From Halomonas sp. A40-4 (GTDB taxonomy: Bacteria > Pseudomonadota > Gammaproteobacteria > Pseudomonadales > Halomonadaceae), in NCBI RefSeq assembly GCF_015767635.1, contig NZ_CP065230.1:434001-498000 (forward strand): DNA of 64,000 bases, read 5' to 3'. Shown here in pieces: positions 1 to 9,451 of this stretch. The notes under the pieces are model-generated. The model worked only from the letters and a program-made list of their open reading frames with translations. It ran no database searches and was not told the origin of the DNA. The translations under genes were made by a program, and so were the position numbers. Position 1 is the first letter of the stretch. Every line of letters begins with the position of its first letter.

Positions 1-774
1 ATGCTGCAAGATTTGGCCGACCAAAGCTGGCAGCTATTGATGGCCAGCGCCACTCGCCACCTCGAACGCCAATGGCTTGATGATGTCGTGGCACCCTACC
101 AGGAGCGCCTGGCCGGGCGTTATCCCCTGGTACCCAATGCAAGCCGGGACGTGTCGCTGAGCGATTTCGAGGACTTCTTTGCGCCCGACGGCACCTTGGA
201 TGCGTTCTATCAAGATAACCTCAAGCCTTTCATTGAGGGCGCCCCCGAGCATCTAGTGGACGCCCAGGGTAATTCGATACTGCGTGACAGCGTGCATAGC
301 GCGGTTGACCAGGCCGAGCAGATTCGGCGTGCTTACTTCAGCCGGGATGGTGCCCTGGACGTTGAGTTTGCCCTCGAACCCATCAGCCTGAGCCCCGATA
401 AACGGCGAAGCGTGATTAGCGTGGATGGCCAACTGATCGAGTATGCCCATAGCCCCAGCCAGCGCGTGTCGATGGTATGGCCCAACTCGCTGCGGGGTGG
501 AACGGAGAGCCGTGTCACGATGGTGCCCAGTGAGGTCAACCGCTCGCCTCGCAGCATGACACGGGATGGCGCCTGGGCATGGTTCCGCCTGCTGGAACAG
601 GCCGATATCACCAACGTTGGCGAGCGAGAGCTGGAACTGCGCTTCAACGTTGACGGCGGCACGATGCGCTATCGCCTGTTTGCCAACGGGGCGCCCAATC
701 CCTTTACGCGCTCACAGGTGACAGGCTTCCAACTGCCGTCAGCACTCTATGCGGAGCGAGATAACGATGCTTAA
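1..774 (+). CDS. tssM: TssM (IcmF) C-terminal part, 5' truncated by window edge
   Basis: This is the C-terminal 257 residues of the T6SS inner-membrane complex protein TssM/IcmF. The reading frame is open from the first base, so the ATG at position 1 is probably internal and the gene should continue upstream. The visible part matches the periplasmic C-terminal domain (IcmF_C type): a helical segment, then a beta-rich end with WPNSLRGG, residues near 205-225 resembling the conserved ELELRFNVDGG stretch, and the closing RYRLFANGAPNPF. In the family this domain contacts TssJ and helps anchor the trans-envelope complex. The stop codon overlaps the start of the next gene by 8 bp (ATGCTTAA), so the two are probably translationally coupled. 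Family assignment is firm; the gene itself is incomplete here. Confidence 0.88.
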   Translation: MLQDLADQSWQLLMASATRHLERQWLDDVVAPYQERLAGRYPLVPNASRDVSLSDFEDFFAPDGTLDAFYQDNLKPFIEGAPEHLVDAQGNSILRDSVHSAVDQAEQIRRAYFSRDGALDVEFALEPISLSPDKRRSVISVDGQLIEYAHSPSQRVSMVWPNSLRGGTESRVTMVPSEVNRSPRSMTRDGAWAWFRLLEQADITNVGERELELRFNVDGGTMRYRLFANGAPNPFTRSQVTGFQLPSALYAERDNDA

Positions 775-1354
775 GCAACTTAAGCAGCTGTTTACCTCGG
801 GTAATACCCGGCCCGCTTCGCACCCTGCGCGTCAAGGTGTGAAGCGTGCCCGCCCGTTAGAGTCGGCGCGCGATGAGGATATCGATAAGTTTCTCGAAGC
901 GGTCTACCAGGCAGATGCCAAGGGGCATTCGCCCTGGGTGCTACGTGATAACAGCGTGCTTGAAACATTGCGCCGCGCACTGGAATTCACCGTTCACCGT
1001 GGCCTATGGCTCCAGCAAGTGGAGGGCCAAGTGGTGCATTGGCAGGGGCGCCTGCTAGCACTGCATCTTGGCGAGGGCCCCCCGCTGGGTATGGTACTTG
1101 CCTGCCGGCCCGATGATGAGGCCGCTTGGCAGCTGCGGTTTTTCTACATCAGCCAGGAGTGGAAAGGCAGTGGTCATGGCACGCGGCTATTGAGAGCCGT
1201 ACGCCGCAGCTTGAATGGCGTACCGCTGCAAACACGCCTGCCGGTTTCTTGCCACTCGGCCATCGATAGCCTCGAGGCAGCGGGGTTCAGCCGCCAATAC
1301 GTAGATGCCTTCGACGTCGCCAGCTATGAAGCGCCTGCCATGTGGGATGAATGA
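767..1354 (+). CDS. GNAT-family acetyltransferase-like protein in T6SS cluster
   Basis: A 195-residue protein whose ATG lies inside the tssM stop region (8-bp overlap), which is why the start at 767 is preferred over an upstream in-frame codon at 749. The C-terminal half has a GNAT-like acetyl-CoA-binding pattern: strand FYISQEW followed by KGSGHGTRLLRAV, resembling the Q/RxxGxG/A loop and helix, then a late DSLEAAGF segment typical of the last GNAT strand. The N-terminal 40 residues are basic and probably disordered. It sits between the structural tssM gene and the PAAR/VgrG/effector genes, so it could modify a T6SS component or cargo, but that is inference. It is not a recognisable standard Tss or Tag subunit. 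Confidence 0.68.
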   Translation: MLKQLKQLFTSGNTRPASHPARQGVKRARPLESARDEDIDKFLEAVYQADAKGHSPWVLRDNSVLETLRRALEFTVHRGLWLQQVEGQVVHWQGRLLALHLGEGPPLGMVLACRPDDEAAWQLRFFYISQEWKGSGHGTRLLRAVRRSLNGVPLQTRLPVSCHSAIDSLEAAGFSRQYVDAFDVASYEAPAMWDE

Positions 1355-1415
1355 GCGGGATAAATGAGCAGGGCGACCAAGCACGAATAAGCAGGATTGC
1401 AAAAGGAGTAGCGCA

Positions 1416-1703
1416 ATGGGCCAGAAATTTGTACTCGTCGGTGACATGGGGACCGACCACGATGGCTTTCCACCGACACCGGTCACTGCAGGCAGTGGCA
1501 CGGTGGTGATGGACGGCAAACCAATCGCCCGCGTGGGTGACCCTCTGGCACCACATGACAAACCCGACCATCCGCCACACCCACGGGCCATCGCACAGGG
1601 TTCAAGCACTATTTTAATCGATGGCAAACCGGCTTCACTGACGGGCCACGCGGTGGATTGCGGCGGCGTGGTGATTGGCTCTGGCTCAGGGGAGGGCAGT
1701 TGA
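1416..1703 (+). CDS. PAAR-domain T6SS spike tip protein
   Basis: A 95-residue protein made almost entirely of one PAAR domain. It begins after a strong ribosome-binding site (AAAGGAG, 7 nt before the ATG). The repeated G-x-x-V-x-x-DGKPIARVGDP and STILIDGKPASLTGH motifs, together with spaced His and Cys residues (H54, H57, H59, C81 region), fit a PAAR cone that binds a metal ion and sharpens the VgrG spike. The gene ends 1 nt before the vgrG start, so tip and spike are co-expressed. It lacks any C-terminal effector extension, so the cargo is presumably the large protein encoded further downstream. Confidence 0.9.
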   Translation: MGQKFVLVGDMGTDHDGFPPTPVTAGSGTVVMDGKPIARVGDPLAPHDKPDHPPHPRAIAQGSSTILIDGKPASLTGHAVDCGGVVIGSGSGEGS

Positions 1704-1704
1704 T

Positions 1705-3747
1705 ATGACAAGCACAGGTCTGCAATTCACCCTAACGCTCCCCGGTGTTGACGACATCGCGGTGATTGACTTTACCCACCGCGAAGCGCTCTCCCAGCCT
1801 TTCGAGCTGGCGCTCAACCTGGCCAGCCGCGATGGCAGCCTGGATGCCGCCGACCTCCTGGATCGCGAAGCCACCCTGACCATCTGGCAGGACGGCGAAC
1901 CGCTACGCCGGGTGCACGGTATCGTCAGCGAGTTTGGCCGGGGTGACCGCGGCCACCGGCGTACCTTCTACTCCCTGGTACTGCGCCCCGCTCTTTGGCG
2001 GCTTTCACTGCGCCACAACTCGCGCATCTTCCAGAAAGTCGACCCGCTCACCATCATCAATACCCTTTGCGATGAGCGAGGCATTCGCGGCGTGGTCTTT
2101 GCGGTCACCCGCGAGCTTGCCGAGCGCGAGTACTGCGTGCAGTACCGTGAGACCGACCTTGCCTTTATCGAGCGCCTGGCCGCCGAAGAAGGCCTGTTTT
2201 ACTTTCATGAGTTCGAAGATAGTGCCAACGGCGCCCATCGGCTGGTGTTTGCCGATGACCCGCAGGTACTGACCCATCTCGGCGAGCGCACGTACCACAG
2301 CCGTGCCGGGGGCACTGCGCCCACGCGCCATGTACGCAAGCTTAGCCACACCGCCCGGGTGGCGAGTTCGTCCGCCACGCTCAAGGATTACAGCTTTAAA
2401 AATCCCGCCTACGCTCAATTGCACGACCACCTGGGGCGGGACGTCGAGCAGCACGGCCAGCAAGTGGATTACGAACACTACGACTACCCCGGCCGCTACA
2501 AGCAGGACGCCTCCGGCGAGCCCTTTACCCGTATCCGCCTGGAACAGCTACGCCGGGAATCCATCACCGCTAGCGCCGAAAGTGACCTGTCCGAACTCGC
2601 CCCCGGCCTGCGCTTTACGCTGACGGATCACGATACTGATAGCCTCAACCGCGACTGGCAGGCCATCAGTGTTCTTCACCACGGCGAACAGCCCCAGGCG
2701 CTGGAAGAAGATGGCATCACCCAGGGTGACGCTGCCGGTATGACCCGCTACCATAATCAGGTAACGCTGATCCCCGGCGATGCGCCCTGGCGGGCCACCC
2801 CCAACCCCAAACCCCGCGTCGATGGCCCTCAGGTCGCCTTTGTGGTCGGCCCCGACGGCGAAGAGATTCACTGCGACGAACACGGCCGGGTCAAGGTCCA
2901 GTTCCCCTGGGATCGCTACGCTGAACCCAATGAAACGGCAAGCTGTTGGGTACGGGTCGCTCAGGGCTGGGCAGGCGGCGGCTACGGCAGTATTGCCATT
3001 CCGCGCATCGGCCACGAAGTGATTGTCTCCTTCCTGGAAGGCGACCCCGACCAGCCGCTGGTCACCGGACGCACCTACCACGCGGTCAATACCGCGCCGT
3101 ACCCACTCCCCGAGCACAAGACCCGCACGGTGCTGCGCACCCAAAGCCACAAGGCAGAAGGCTTCAACGAGCTGCGCTTTGAAGACGAAGCGGGCGAAGA
3201 GCAGATCTGGCTCCACGCCCAGAAAGACCTGGAGCTACTGACGCTCAATGATCGCACCGAAGAAATCCGCCGCGACAGCCACCTCAAGGTGCACAACGAC
3301 CGCATCAGCGAGATCGATAACGACGATCACCACACGGTGCATAACAACCGCCATACGAAGGTCGACGGCGACGACCACCTGATGATCGACGGCACCCGCC
3401 ACGAAAAGATCGGCCGAGCGCACCTGATGGAAGCCGGGCAGGAAGTGCACCACAAGGCAGGCATGAAGGTAGTGATCGAAGCAGGCGCGGAAATCACCCT
3501 CAAAGCCGGCGGCAGCTTTCTGAAAATCGACCCCAGCGGCGTCACCATTGTAGGTCCACAGGTCAAGATCAACTCCGGCGGCAGCCCAGGCAGTGGTAGC
3601 GGGCAAGCTGCGCAGGGGCCGCGGTTGCCGGAGGAGGTGGAGGCCGCTCCTCAGTTCACCAGAGTTGAGCCGCCACGACAGGACGCCGCACTTAGACAGG
3701 AAATGGCATTAACTCAGCCCTGCACGCCTCTGGATAACCAGGAGTAA
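1705..3747 (+). CDS. vgrG: VgrG (TssI) T6SS spike protein
   Basis: A 680-residue VgrG. The start chosen is ATG 1705, directly after the PAAR stop; an in-frame TTG at 1675 would overlap that gene. The order of segments is the usual one: gp27-like N-terminal domain (residues 1 to about 370, including an EYCVQYRETDLAFIERL motif), a gp5 OB-fold (about 390-480; GRVKVQFPWDR, SCWVRVAQGWAG, GYGSIAIPRIGHEVIV), then a repeated beta-helix region rich in DxDxHxxxH repeats (about 520-620). The last 50 residues are a Gly/Ser then Pro/Glu-rich tail after VKINSGGSPG, with no enzymatic domain, so this is a cargo-carrying rather than an evolved VgrG. The DUF4123 adaptor follows 3 nt later. Confidence 0.96.
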   Translation: MTSTGLQFTLTLPGVDDIAVIDFTHREALSQPFELALNLASRDGSLDAADLLDREATLTIWQDGEPLRRVHGIVSEFGRGDRGHRRTFYSLVLRPALWRLSLRHNSRIFQKVDPLTIINTLCDERGIRGVVFAVTRELAEREYCVQYRETDLAFIERLAAEEGLFYFHEFEDSANGAHRLVFADDPQVLTHLGERTYHSRAGGTAPTRHVRKLSHTARVASSSATLKDYSFKNPAYAQLHDHLGRDVEQHGQQVDYEHYDYPGRYKQDASGEPFTRIRLEQLRRESITASAESDLSELAPGLRFTLTDHDTDSLNRDWQAISVLHHGEQPQALEEDGITQGDAAGMTRYHNQVTLIPGDAPWRATPNPKPRVDGPQVAFVVGPDGEEIHCDEHGRVKVQFPWDRYAEPNETASCWVRVAQGWAGGGYGSIAIPRIGHEVIVSFLEGDPDQPLVTGRTYHAVNTAPYPLPEHKTRTVLRTQSHKAEGFNELRFEDEAGEEQIWLHAQKDLELLTLNDRTEEIRRDSHLKVHNDRISEIDNDDHHTVHNNRHTKVDGDDHLMIDGTRHEKIGRAHLMEAGQEVHHKAGMKVVIEAGAEITLKAGGSFLKIDPSGVTIVGPQVKINSGGSPGSGSGQAAQGPRLPEEVEAAPQFTRVEPPRQDAALRQEMALTQPCTPLDNQE

Positions 3748-3750
3748 GGC

Positions 3751-4647
3751 ATGGAAGGGTTGCGGGCCATTTCGTCTCCAGTGCATGTCAACGATCACTG
3801 GCTAAATCGTTATCTGGTACTGGACGGCCTCCAGCTGGAGCCGTTGGAAAGATGGCTTTATGAGCAGGTTGAGTCCCCTACTTACGAACCGCTTTATTTG
3901 GGTACGCCGCTGGAGGGGTGCCGGGGCATTTCGCCGTGTTTGGTTCAACTTCAGGATAACGATCCTCTCTGGAAGCGCTTTCTGGAGAGTGGCGTGGAGG
4001 GAAAGTGGGGATGGGGGTTCGCAAGCTCAGCCGGGTTTGACGAGCTGCTACAGCACTTACGATGGTTACTCTTCGTTGAACACCCATTGGAAGGGGAAAA
4101 AATCCTGCGAGTGGCGTCGGCGGATGTCATGAGGCTTCTTCTCAGTGCGGAAATGTCACCCCAGCAAAGTGAATTACTGGGAGATATGGAAACCGCTTGG
4201 TTCCCGGTGAATAAGCATGGCGAGGTGAGCTGGTATGAGGTTGCCAATGAGCGTACGGAGCGTTCTCAGCGCGAGGCAAGCTTTCAACTGCAGCAGGCAC
4301 ACCTAGATGCGCTAAGCCACATTGCTTGGGAGCGCTTTGCTGAAGAGCTGTCTACTCACCTCGACACCTTTTTTTCCTCTGGCGTGTTTTTGAGTGCGCA
4401 TGGTGGCTCCCACCTTGCCGCAGAAAGAGTTATCCACCTGACGAGAGAATTGGGATTTACGGGTCGGCGAGCACATTACTACATGGCCAATATTCTGGGC
4501 GCGCATGGAGAGCAGGCACTGGATGATCATGTCATGCCTGATATGGCGGCCTTACTTCAACGACCTGACCAACGAGCGCCAATGGAACGATTGAAAGCCG
4601 CAGCGGAGGCGTCTTCGCGGCTCATGAATACGGAGAAACAAGTATGA
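3751..4647 (+). CDS. DUF4123 T6SS adaptor/chaperone (VasW/Tap-like)
   Basis: A 298-residue protein with an N-terminal DUF4123 domain (about residues 15-150): YLVLDGLQLE, YEPLYLGTPLEGC, SPCLVQL, then the GWGFASSAG segment and a conserved LR.W strand. Proteins of this family (Tap-1/TEC, VasW) load a specific effector onto the VgrG tip. The gene lies between vgrG and the large effector gene, starts 3 nt after the vgrG stop, and its TGA overlaps the effector ATG (ATGA, 4644-4647). That arrangement mirrors the vgrG-2, vasW, vasX order known from Vibrio cholerae. The C-terminal half (about 160-298) is less conserved, helical, and may determine cargo choice. Confidence 0.88.
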   Translation: MEGLRAISSPVHVNDHWLNRYLVLDGLQLEPLERWLYEQVESPTYEPLYLGTPLEGCRGISPCLVQLQDNDPLWKRFLESGVEGKWGWGFASSAGFDELLQHLRWLLFVEHPLEGEKILRVASADVMRLLLSAEMSPQQSELLGDMETAWFPVNKHGEVSWYEVANERTERSQREASFQLQQAHLDALSHIAWERFAEELSTHLDTFFSSGVFLSAHGGSHLAAERVIHLTRELGFTGRRAHYYMANILGAHGEQALDDHVMPDMAALLQRPDQRAPMERLKAAAEASSRLMNTEKQV

Positions 4648-7600
4648 GCGACTCCATGACGGAAGCGCAGCGCGTTGCGGAAAGCCAGCCAGACAATGAT
4701 CCAGGCCAGGCGCAGGGGCAATGTCCATTAACGCGCACCGATCTTCAATTGGTACCTGTGCGATACGCGATTGCCGAAGCCGATGAAGCGGATCTTGCGG
4801 CTGCGCTACCAGGGTTTTCTCCAACCCATGAGGGTACGTTTCGCCGCTCAGGTATTCGACCCATTCGCAGTGGCTGGCTTTATCTTGTCCACAGCCTAAT
4901 GCCCGATGAAGTACAGGTGTTCAAGGTAGAGCCAGACGGAAGTGGCGACCCCGTCGTCATCAAGCGAGAAGGCTCGGTACAGGTGCTCTATAGCCCTCTT
5001 GAACTGACACCTCTGCATGTTTCCATGTTGCGCCAGGAGGCATTTCGCGACTTGGTCATGACCCGCGTAAATGTGGGCGCTTATTGCCCAGGGAATGGTA
5101 CGTCACACCTACTCAACCCTGACGATATAGCGAGTGCTTTAGCCGATGACGTCGGCGACCATCGACGTACCCCGGAGGCCCCCGAGCCATCAGGTGAGCA
5201 AAACCAGTTGGATACAGGTAGCTATGCATGGTGCGAGGCTGAGGGAAGCGATAAAGAATGGCAGCTTGCAGGGGCCAGTAGCATAGTGGAGGCTATAACG
5301 AGCGAGTATAAGCAAGATAGCGCTTGTTTAATCGTTGAAGATATCCCCGGGCGGTTAAAAGATTTATCGCAGGCGTGGGCATGCCATGCCGAGCAGCAAG
5401 GGAACTGGCATGATAACTACCAAACCGAAAACTTTGCTGCGCGCACGATTGATGGTTTTATGCGCCTGGATTTTTCTCCACATGCCGCTAATGCGGGCCA
5501 AGGCAATATTCCTGAATGGTTAGGCAATGCCGAGAATGATGACCAAGCTGATCTACGCGAATTGGCAGATCTATATGAAAAGCGCCGTGAAAGGGAAGAA
5601 GAAGTTGCTGCAAGTTCGGGCGGGCACCCCGGTTTTATCGGGGGCGCATTACAACCTATTGACGAAGATATTGATGCCCTGAGCGAACACCTTGCCGAAC
5701 GGCTTGGCACGGAGTCTGAAGCGGTAAAAGCGTTTGTCGAGCAAAGCGAACAGGCCCACTTTAACGAAGTGATTGGCGGAAACTACGCTTTAGCCCCCAA
5801 TGGCATTGTCGATGTTATTCGTCAGCAGGAATTGCAAGACTTTCTAACGTATGCCAACGGGCTTGAAGAGGGTTGGCAAACCGCTTATCGGGAGATAGGG
5901 CAGGATTTGGCTGGCTTATTACCTGTATGGCACAACTATGCACTGCTGCTGGATCGAGAAGACGAATTACACATCAGCTTCACCAGTAAGCTGGAACATT
6001 GCGCGGTGGAAACCCTGGCCCTGTGTGGGCAAGGAGACTTCCTGTCTCAACACTATATGGGGGATGTTCCCACCACGGCCCATCTGCTCCACTTTCAGCC
6101 GACTGACACCTTTATTGAGACCTTTCTGACTGAGCTGGGAGGCCCGCAAAAAGCCTTAACGCAGGCGGCGGCACTGATGGCCGCCGCTGGCGCGTTAGGA
6201 AACTACCAAGCATGGCAGGGCACTATCGAGCAGCAAACAGGTCTGCGTTTTCGTAGCATCGCGGGTCTTAGCGACGAAGTCGCTGCAGATATTGCCGGAG
6301 AGGTCTATTTCAAAGAAAAGATGCTCGGTGAAGCGGTGATCAAGACATTGCTGGATGATGCGCAGCAAATGGAACTACCACAACGCTTTGCCAATATGGC
6401 CGGCATGTTACCCGAAGGCCAGCGGCTGATGTTTGTTGAGCGCCTGGGGCTGCTGGAAATGGGCTGGGACATACCCGACCAAACGGTGCTAGGGAAGTTA
6501 CAGCAAGCCATCACCAAGGCAGAACGCTCCTTATCACAGCTTCGGCGGTTGGAGCAGGAATTGGAGCGCTATTACCAGGAGCGGGAGGCAGAGATAAAAC
6601 AAGCTTCCAGGCGAGGAACAAGCCAAAGCCATCGCCGCGCTGCTGATCAATACCACGCCAACAATATCCGCAACAAAGCCTCGGAAATCAAACAGCAAAA
6701 GCAGTTGGTCAGCGAGGCGTTGGATGACCTGGCAGAACATAGTTTTCCTGCCAGTGAAAACGGTTCGCATGCGCTAAAAGTGGGCGGTTTGAGTCAGGCG
6801 GCGACGCGAGCCGCGCTGGCCGAGCGCACTGCTTTCAAAGAGATAACCAACCAGCCCCGTGAGACGATGCGCAGCACGCTGGATACCCTGATACGTAACG
6901 AGCAGAACGACGTATCGGTAGCCCGTGCGATGGGTGTCTTGGTGAATGGTAGTTTGTCAGCTTTAGGCGCTATCGCGGCATGTGTGGCGATGAAAGAATT
7001 GATTGAAGCAGGCCGCGGCCATGATCGGTTTCTAGAGTATCTTGGTAATACTGTTTCTCAAGGCTTTGCTACTGCAGCGGCCATGATGGCAATGAGGGAA
7101 ATGCTAGTCGATGCCCGCCATCGCAAACTCTATGAAGGGCGTGCCTTCCAGCAAGTTGCCCAGACTGAACTGAGGGCGACAGCGGGTAGTCCTGCGCAGT
7201 TAGAACGGTGGGCGCGAGTGGCCAACAAGGCTATGGGGGCTGTTGCTTGGTTAGGGGGCTTTGCTGGGTTGTTTGAAGCTATTAGGCAGGCTCAAAAGGT
7301 GGGCCGCGCCGAGACGCAGGCCGAGCGCTTAGCCTCTCAAGTAGCGCTGGTAGGAGCGTCAGGGACAGCCTTAGGTGGCACCTTCTTGGGCGGTATGGGG
7401 CTTGTTGGCAAAATATTGGGTGCCCCTGCGGCACAGTGGCGGCTGTTATTGCTGAAGTTTGCCGGGCCTGTTGGCTGGTTCGTTGCGGCCAGCACTTTGC
7501 TGCTGGTGGTGGGGGATTTATTGGCCAGCCGCTTCTCGTTGAGCCCGGTGCAGCAATGGTGCCAGCGCTCCTACTGGGGGTTGAGCAGCGAATATGCAAG

Positions 7601-8099
7601 CTTGGAAGAACATGAGCAGGCGCTGGGCAAACTGAGCGGTAGTGATCCCGTGGTAGAGCGTCAAGGAGTAGCCGCAGCCCATGCAGGCCCGGGGCCTGGC
7701 CCCGCCCCCAGCGATCTCGCATTTCGGGTGACCCTGCCGGGCGGCCAACTGCCCGATGAGGAAAATTTCTCGTTTGGCCTTTGGGGCGTACCCATGAGCG
7801 GTGATCATGAAGAACTTACTCAGGATGTTTTGTCCTATTCCCATCAGGCTTCTGAAAAGGAAGGTGCAGGGGGCACTTATCACTTTGCGCCCGAAGCACT
7901 GAGCCAGTTTTACTTTGTGCGGCTGGTGGTGCGCTTACGGCTCAACGGCGAATCCTCCACCCAGGTTTACGAGTTGCATCGCCGTGGCCGTTCCATTTCC
8001 AGCGATTGGCATCGCGTGGAAGCCCTGACGGACGGTTTTTTCAGTAGCGTTAAATTAGGTACCTGGCCCAGCATGCCGCTGACCCCCTGGTCACCCTGA
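4644..8099 (+). CDS. VasX-like putative pore-forming T6SS effector
   Basis: A 1151-residue protein. The N-terminal region (CPLTRTDLQLVPVRYAIAEA near residue 28, then RPIRSGWLYLV-type strands near 73-85) matches the VasX N-terminal region / BTH_I2691-type effector family. A long charged coiled coil spans about 615-700. Five hydrophobic segments cluster at about 766-790, 805-820, 860-880, 898-925 and 932-961, followed by a soluble C-terminal region of about 190 residues with a short Gly-Pro repeat near 1015. A late membrane cluster after a long soluble part is the VasX-type layout, where the toxin inserts into the inner membrane of prey and dissipates its potential. Neighbours (VgrG, DUF4123, then membrane proteins) agree. 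Colicin-like function is inferred from family and layout; no catalytic motif was seen. Confidence 0.8.
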   Translation: MSDSMTEAQRVAESQPDNDPGQAQGQCPLTRTDLQLVPVRYAIAEADEADLAAALPGFSPTHEGTFRRSGIRPIRSGWLYLVHSLMPDEVQVFKVEPDGSGDPVVIKREGSVQVLYSPLELTPLHVSMLRQEAFRDLVMTRVNVGAYCPGNGTSHLLNPDDIASALADDVGDHRRTPEAPEPSGEQNQLDTGSYAWCEAEGSDKEWQLAGASSIVEAITSEYKQDSACLIVEDIPGRLKDLSQAWACHAEQQGNWHDNYQTENFAARTIDGFMRLDFSPHAANAGQGNIPEWLGNAENDDQADLRELADLYEKRREREEEVAASSGGHPGFIGGALQPIDEDIDALSEHLAERLGTESEAVKAFVEQSEQAHFNEVIGGNYALAPNGIVDVIRQQELQDFLTYANGLEEGWQTAYREIGQDLAGLLPVWHNYALLLDREDELHISFTSKLEHCAVETLALCGQGDFLSQHYMGDVPTTAHLLHFQPTDTFIETFLTELGGPQKALTQAAALMAAAGALGNYQAWQGTIEQQTGLRFRSIAGLSDEVAADIAGEVYFKEKMLGEAVIKTLLDDAQQMELPQRFANMAGMLPEGQRLMFVERLGLLEMGWDIPDQTVLGKLQQAITKAERSLSQLRRLEQELERYYQEREAEIKQASRRGTSQSHRRAADQYHANNIRNKASEIKQQKQLVSEALDDLAEHSFPASENGSHALKVGGLSQAATRAALAERTAFKEITNQPRETMRSTLDTLIRNEQNDVSVARAMGVLVNGSLSALGAIAACVAMKELIEAGRGHDRFLEYLGNTVSQGFATAAAMMAMREMLVDARHRKLYEGRAFQQVAQTELRATAGSPAQLERWARVANKAMGAVAWLGGFAGLFEAIRQAQKVGRAETQAERLASQVALVGASGTALGGTFLGGMGLVGKILGAPAAQWRLLLLKFAGPVGWFVAASTLLLVVGDLLASRFSLSPVQQWCQRSYWGLSSEYASLEEHEQALGKLSGSDPVVERQGVAAAHAGPGPGPAPSDLAFRVTLPGGQLPDEENFSFGLWGVPMSGDHEELTQDVLSYSHQASEKEGAGGTYHFAPEALSQFYFVRLVVRLRLNGESSTQVYELHRRGRSISSDWHRVEALTDGFFSSVKLGTWPSMPLTPWSP

Positions 8100-8112
8100 A
8101 CAAGGATGGAGC

Positions 8113-9444
8113 ATGTTTAAAACTACGCCCAACAAAGCGCTTCCCCCCATGCGCGCGGGTGAACGGGAAAGCCGCGCCGGGGGCGAGCAGTACTGCCTGA
8201 GCCCATTGCCGTTACCGGTAAATAGCGAGTGCGCCGTCGATGTAGCCCATATTGATGTGCGCCACGATGAAGCCACCCTGGATATTCGCCAGGGCGCTAG
8301 CCCAGATAGCATGATGACAGCAGGGCACATGCTGAGTGTAGGTGTCACCGCTATAATGATCATGTTTCTTATCATCTGGGTGGGCATCGGTGGGTTCCCT
8401 CCCGATCCCCAGTTTGCAGCCGCATGGGGAGGGGGGCTTTATGCAGGATTTCTATTTGTATTTACACTGGCAATTCTCTGGCTCAATACGTTAATCAAGC
8501 GAATGCCCCCCATTCGCTTTAATCGCCAGCGCCGGGAAGTGGCTTTTGTAGTAGATCCACTAGGTCGCTTCTGGCTGCCTGCCCCCCACAATCTTTGGCT
8601 CGCCTCGACGGCTAGTCTGGCAGTGACTGCCTCTGGGTTAATGGGCTCCATCGAAATAGGCGAGTGGCTGCGCGGTGCTCGCGAGAGTTTTCCCTTTGGC
8701 TTTTTGCTGATGCATGTGGGTGGGTTTGCCTTTTTCTTCGTTTATCCCCCTCTTTACGATCTCATCTGCCGACTCTGCAAGCGCGAGCGGCGCACGGTGC
8801 TGGTGCCTTGGGAAGATGTCGTCGCAGTCTGTGGGTTTAACCCCAACCTGGGGCCTGGGGCGGTCACTGGCTTTGGCTGGAACTTTGCGCTGCTGCCGCC
8901 CGACCCGGAGCGCCCTGGCTACACTCTGCCTGGGGCGGGCATTATCGTCAGTGTGGGCGGGCTGCCGGGGGCGTTGGCCCAGTGGGAGTATATTCGCCGC
9001 TTTATGGAAGAAGGCGTCGATGCCACCACTACTGCCGCCCGGGAGTGGGGCGTGGAGTGGTACGACGCCTACGTGGCCCGTGAAAAAGCCGAATGCGAGC
9101 GTACGAATGACAGCGCCCGATGGCGGCGCTTTCGGCGCAAGCGGCTATGGGAGCATGCTCGCTTCGCCCACTGGTACACCGAGTACCGCATGAAGCACAT
9201 CCTGCCTAAAGCCGTGCCCCGTGACTGGCTAGCTGAGTGGTCGAAGCCCTTACCCAAATCCCAATGGGCTAAGCCTTCCCAGGCAGTGACTGAACTGAGC
9301 GAGCACCTCCGTGCCGCTTACCAGCGCGGCGAAAAGTTCGTGGAGATGGGGGATATCGAGAAACGCTTTGGGGTAGCGGCCCCAACTGCCGTACAGGCCC
9401 CTTATCCGTCATATCCGTTCCGGTCGAAGGCGGAACGGGCATAA
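8113..9444 (+). CDS. Multi-pass membrane protein, DUF6708-like; candidate immunity protein (copy 1)
   Basis: A 443-residue protein, start supported by AAGGA six bases before the ATG. It has four hydrophobic segments in its first half (about 75-100, 112-132, 155-178 and 195-222) and a soluble, Trp-rich, strongly charged second half (EWGVEWYDAYVAREKAECER and onward). It resembles the family I remember as DUF6708, often found in T6SS loci; this was not checked. It follows the VasX-like effector by 13 bp and is duplicated immediately downstream. A multi-pass membrane protein next to a pore-forming effector is a natural immunity candidate, but immunity is inference and an accessory secretion role is possible. 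Its C-terminal coding region is almost identical in DNA to that of copy 2. Confidence 0.7.
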   Translation: MFKTTPNKALPPMRAGERESRAGGEQYCLSPLPLPVNSECAVDVAHIDVRHDEATLDIRQGASPDSMMTAGHMLSVGVTAIMIMFLIIWVGIGGFPPDPQFAAAWGGGLYAGFLFVFTLAILWLNTLIKRMPPIRFNRQRREVAFVVDPLGRFWLPAPHNLWLASTASLAVTASGLMGSIEIGEWLRGARESFPFGFLLMHVGGFAFFFVYPPLYDLICRLCKRERRTVLVPWEDVVAVCGFNPNLGPGAVTGFGWNFALLPPDPERPGYTLPGAGIIVSVGGLPGALAQWEYIRRFMEEGVDATTTAAREWGVEWYDAYVAREKAECERTNDSARWRRFRRKRLWEHARFAHWYTEYRMKHILPKAVPRDWLAEWSKPLPKSQWAKPSQAVTELSEHLRAAYQRGEKFVEMGDIEKRFGVAAPTAVQAPYPSYPFRSKAERA

Positions 9445-9451
9445 TCGCCGT

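Noticed and set aside
8978-9281. Insertion-sequence or transposon explanation for the duplicated block
   Set aside because: No transposase, terminal inverted repeats or target duplications are visible; tandem in-frame paralogy with conversion explains it.
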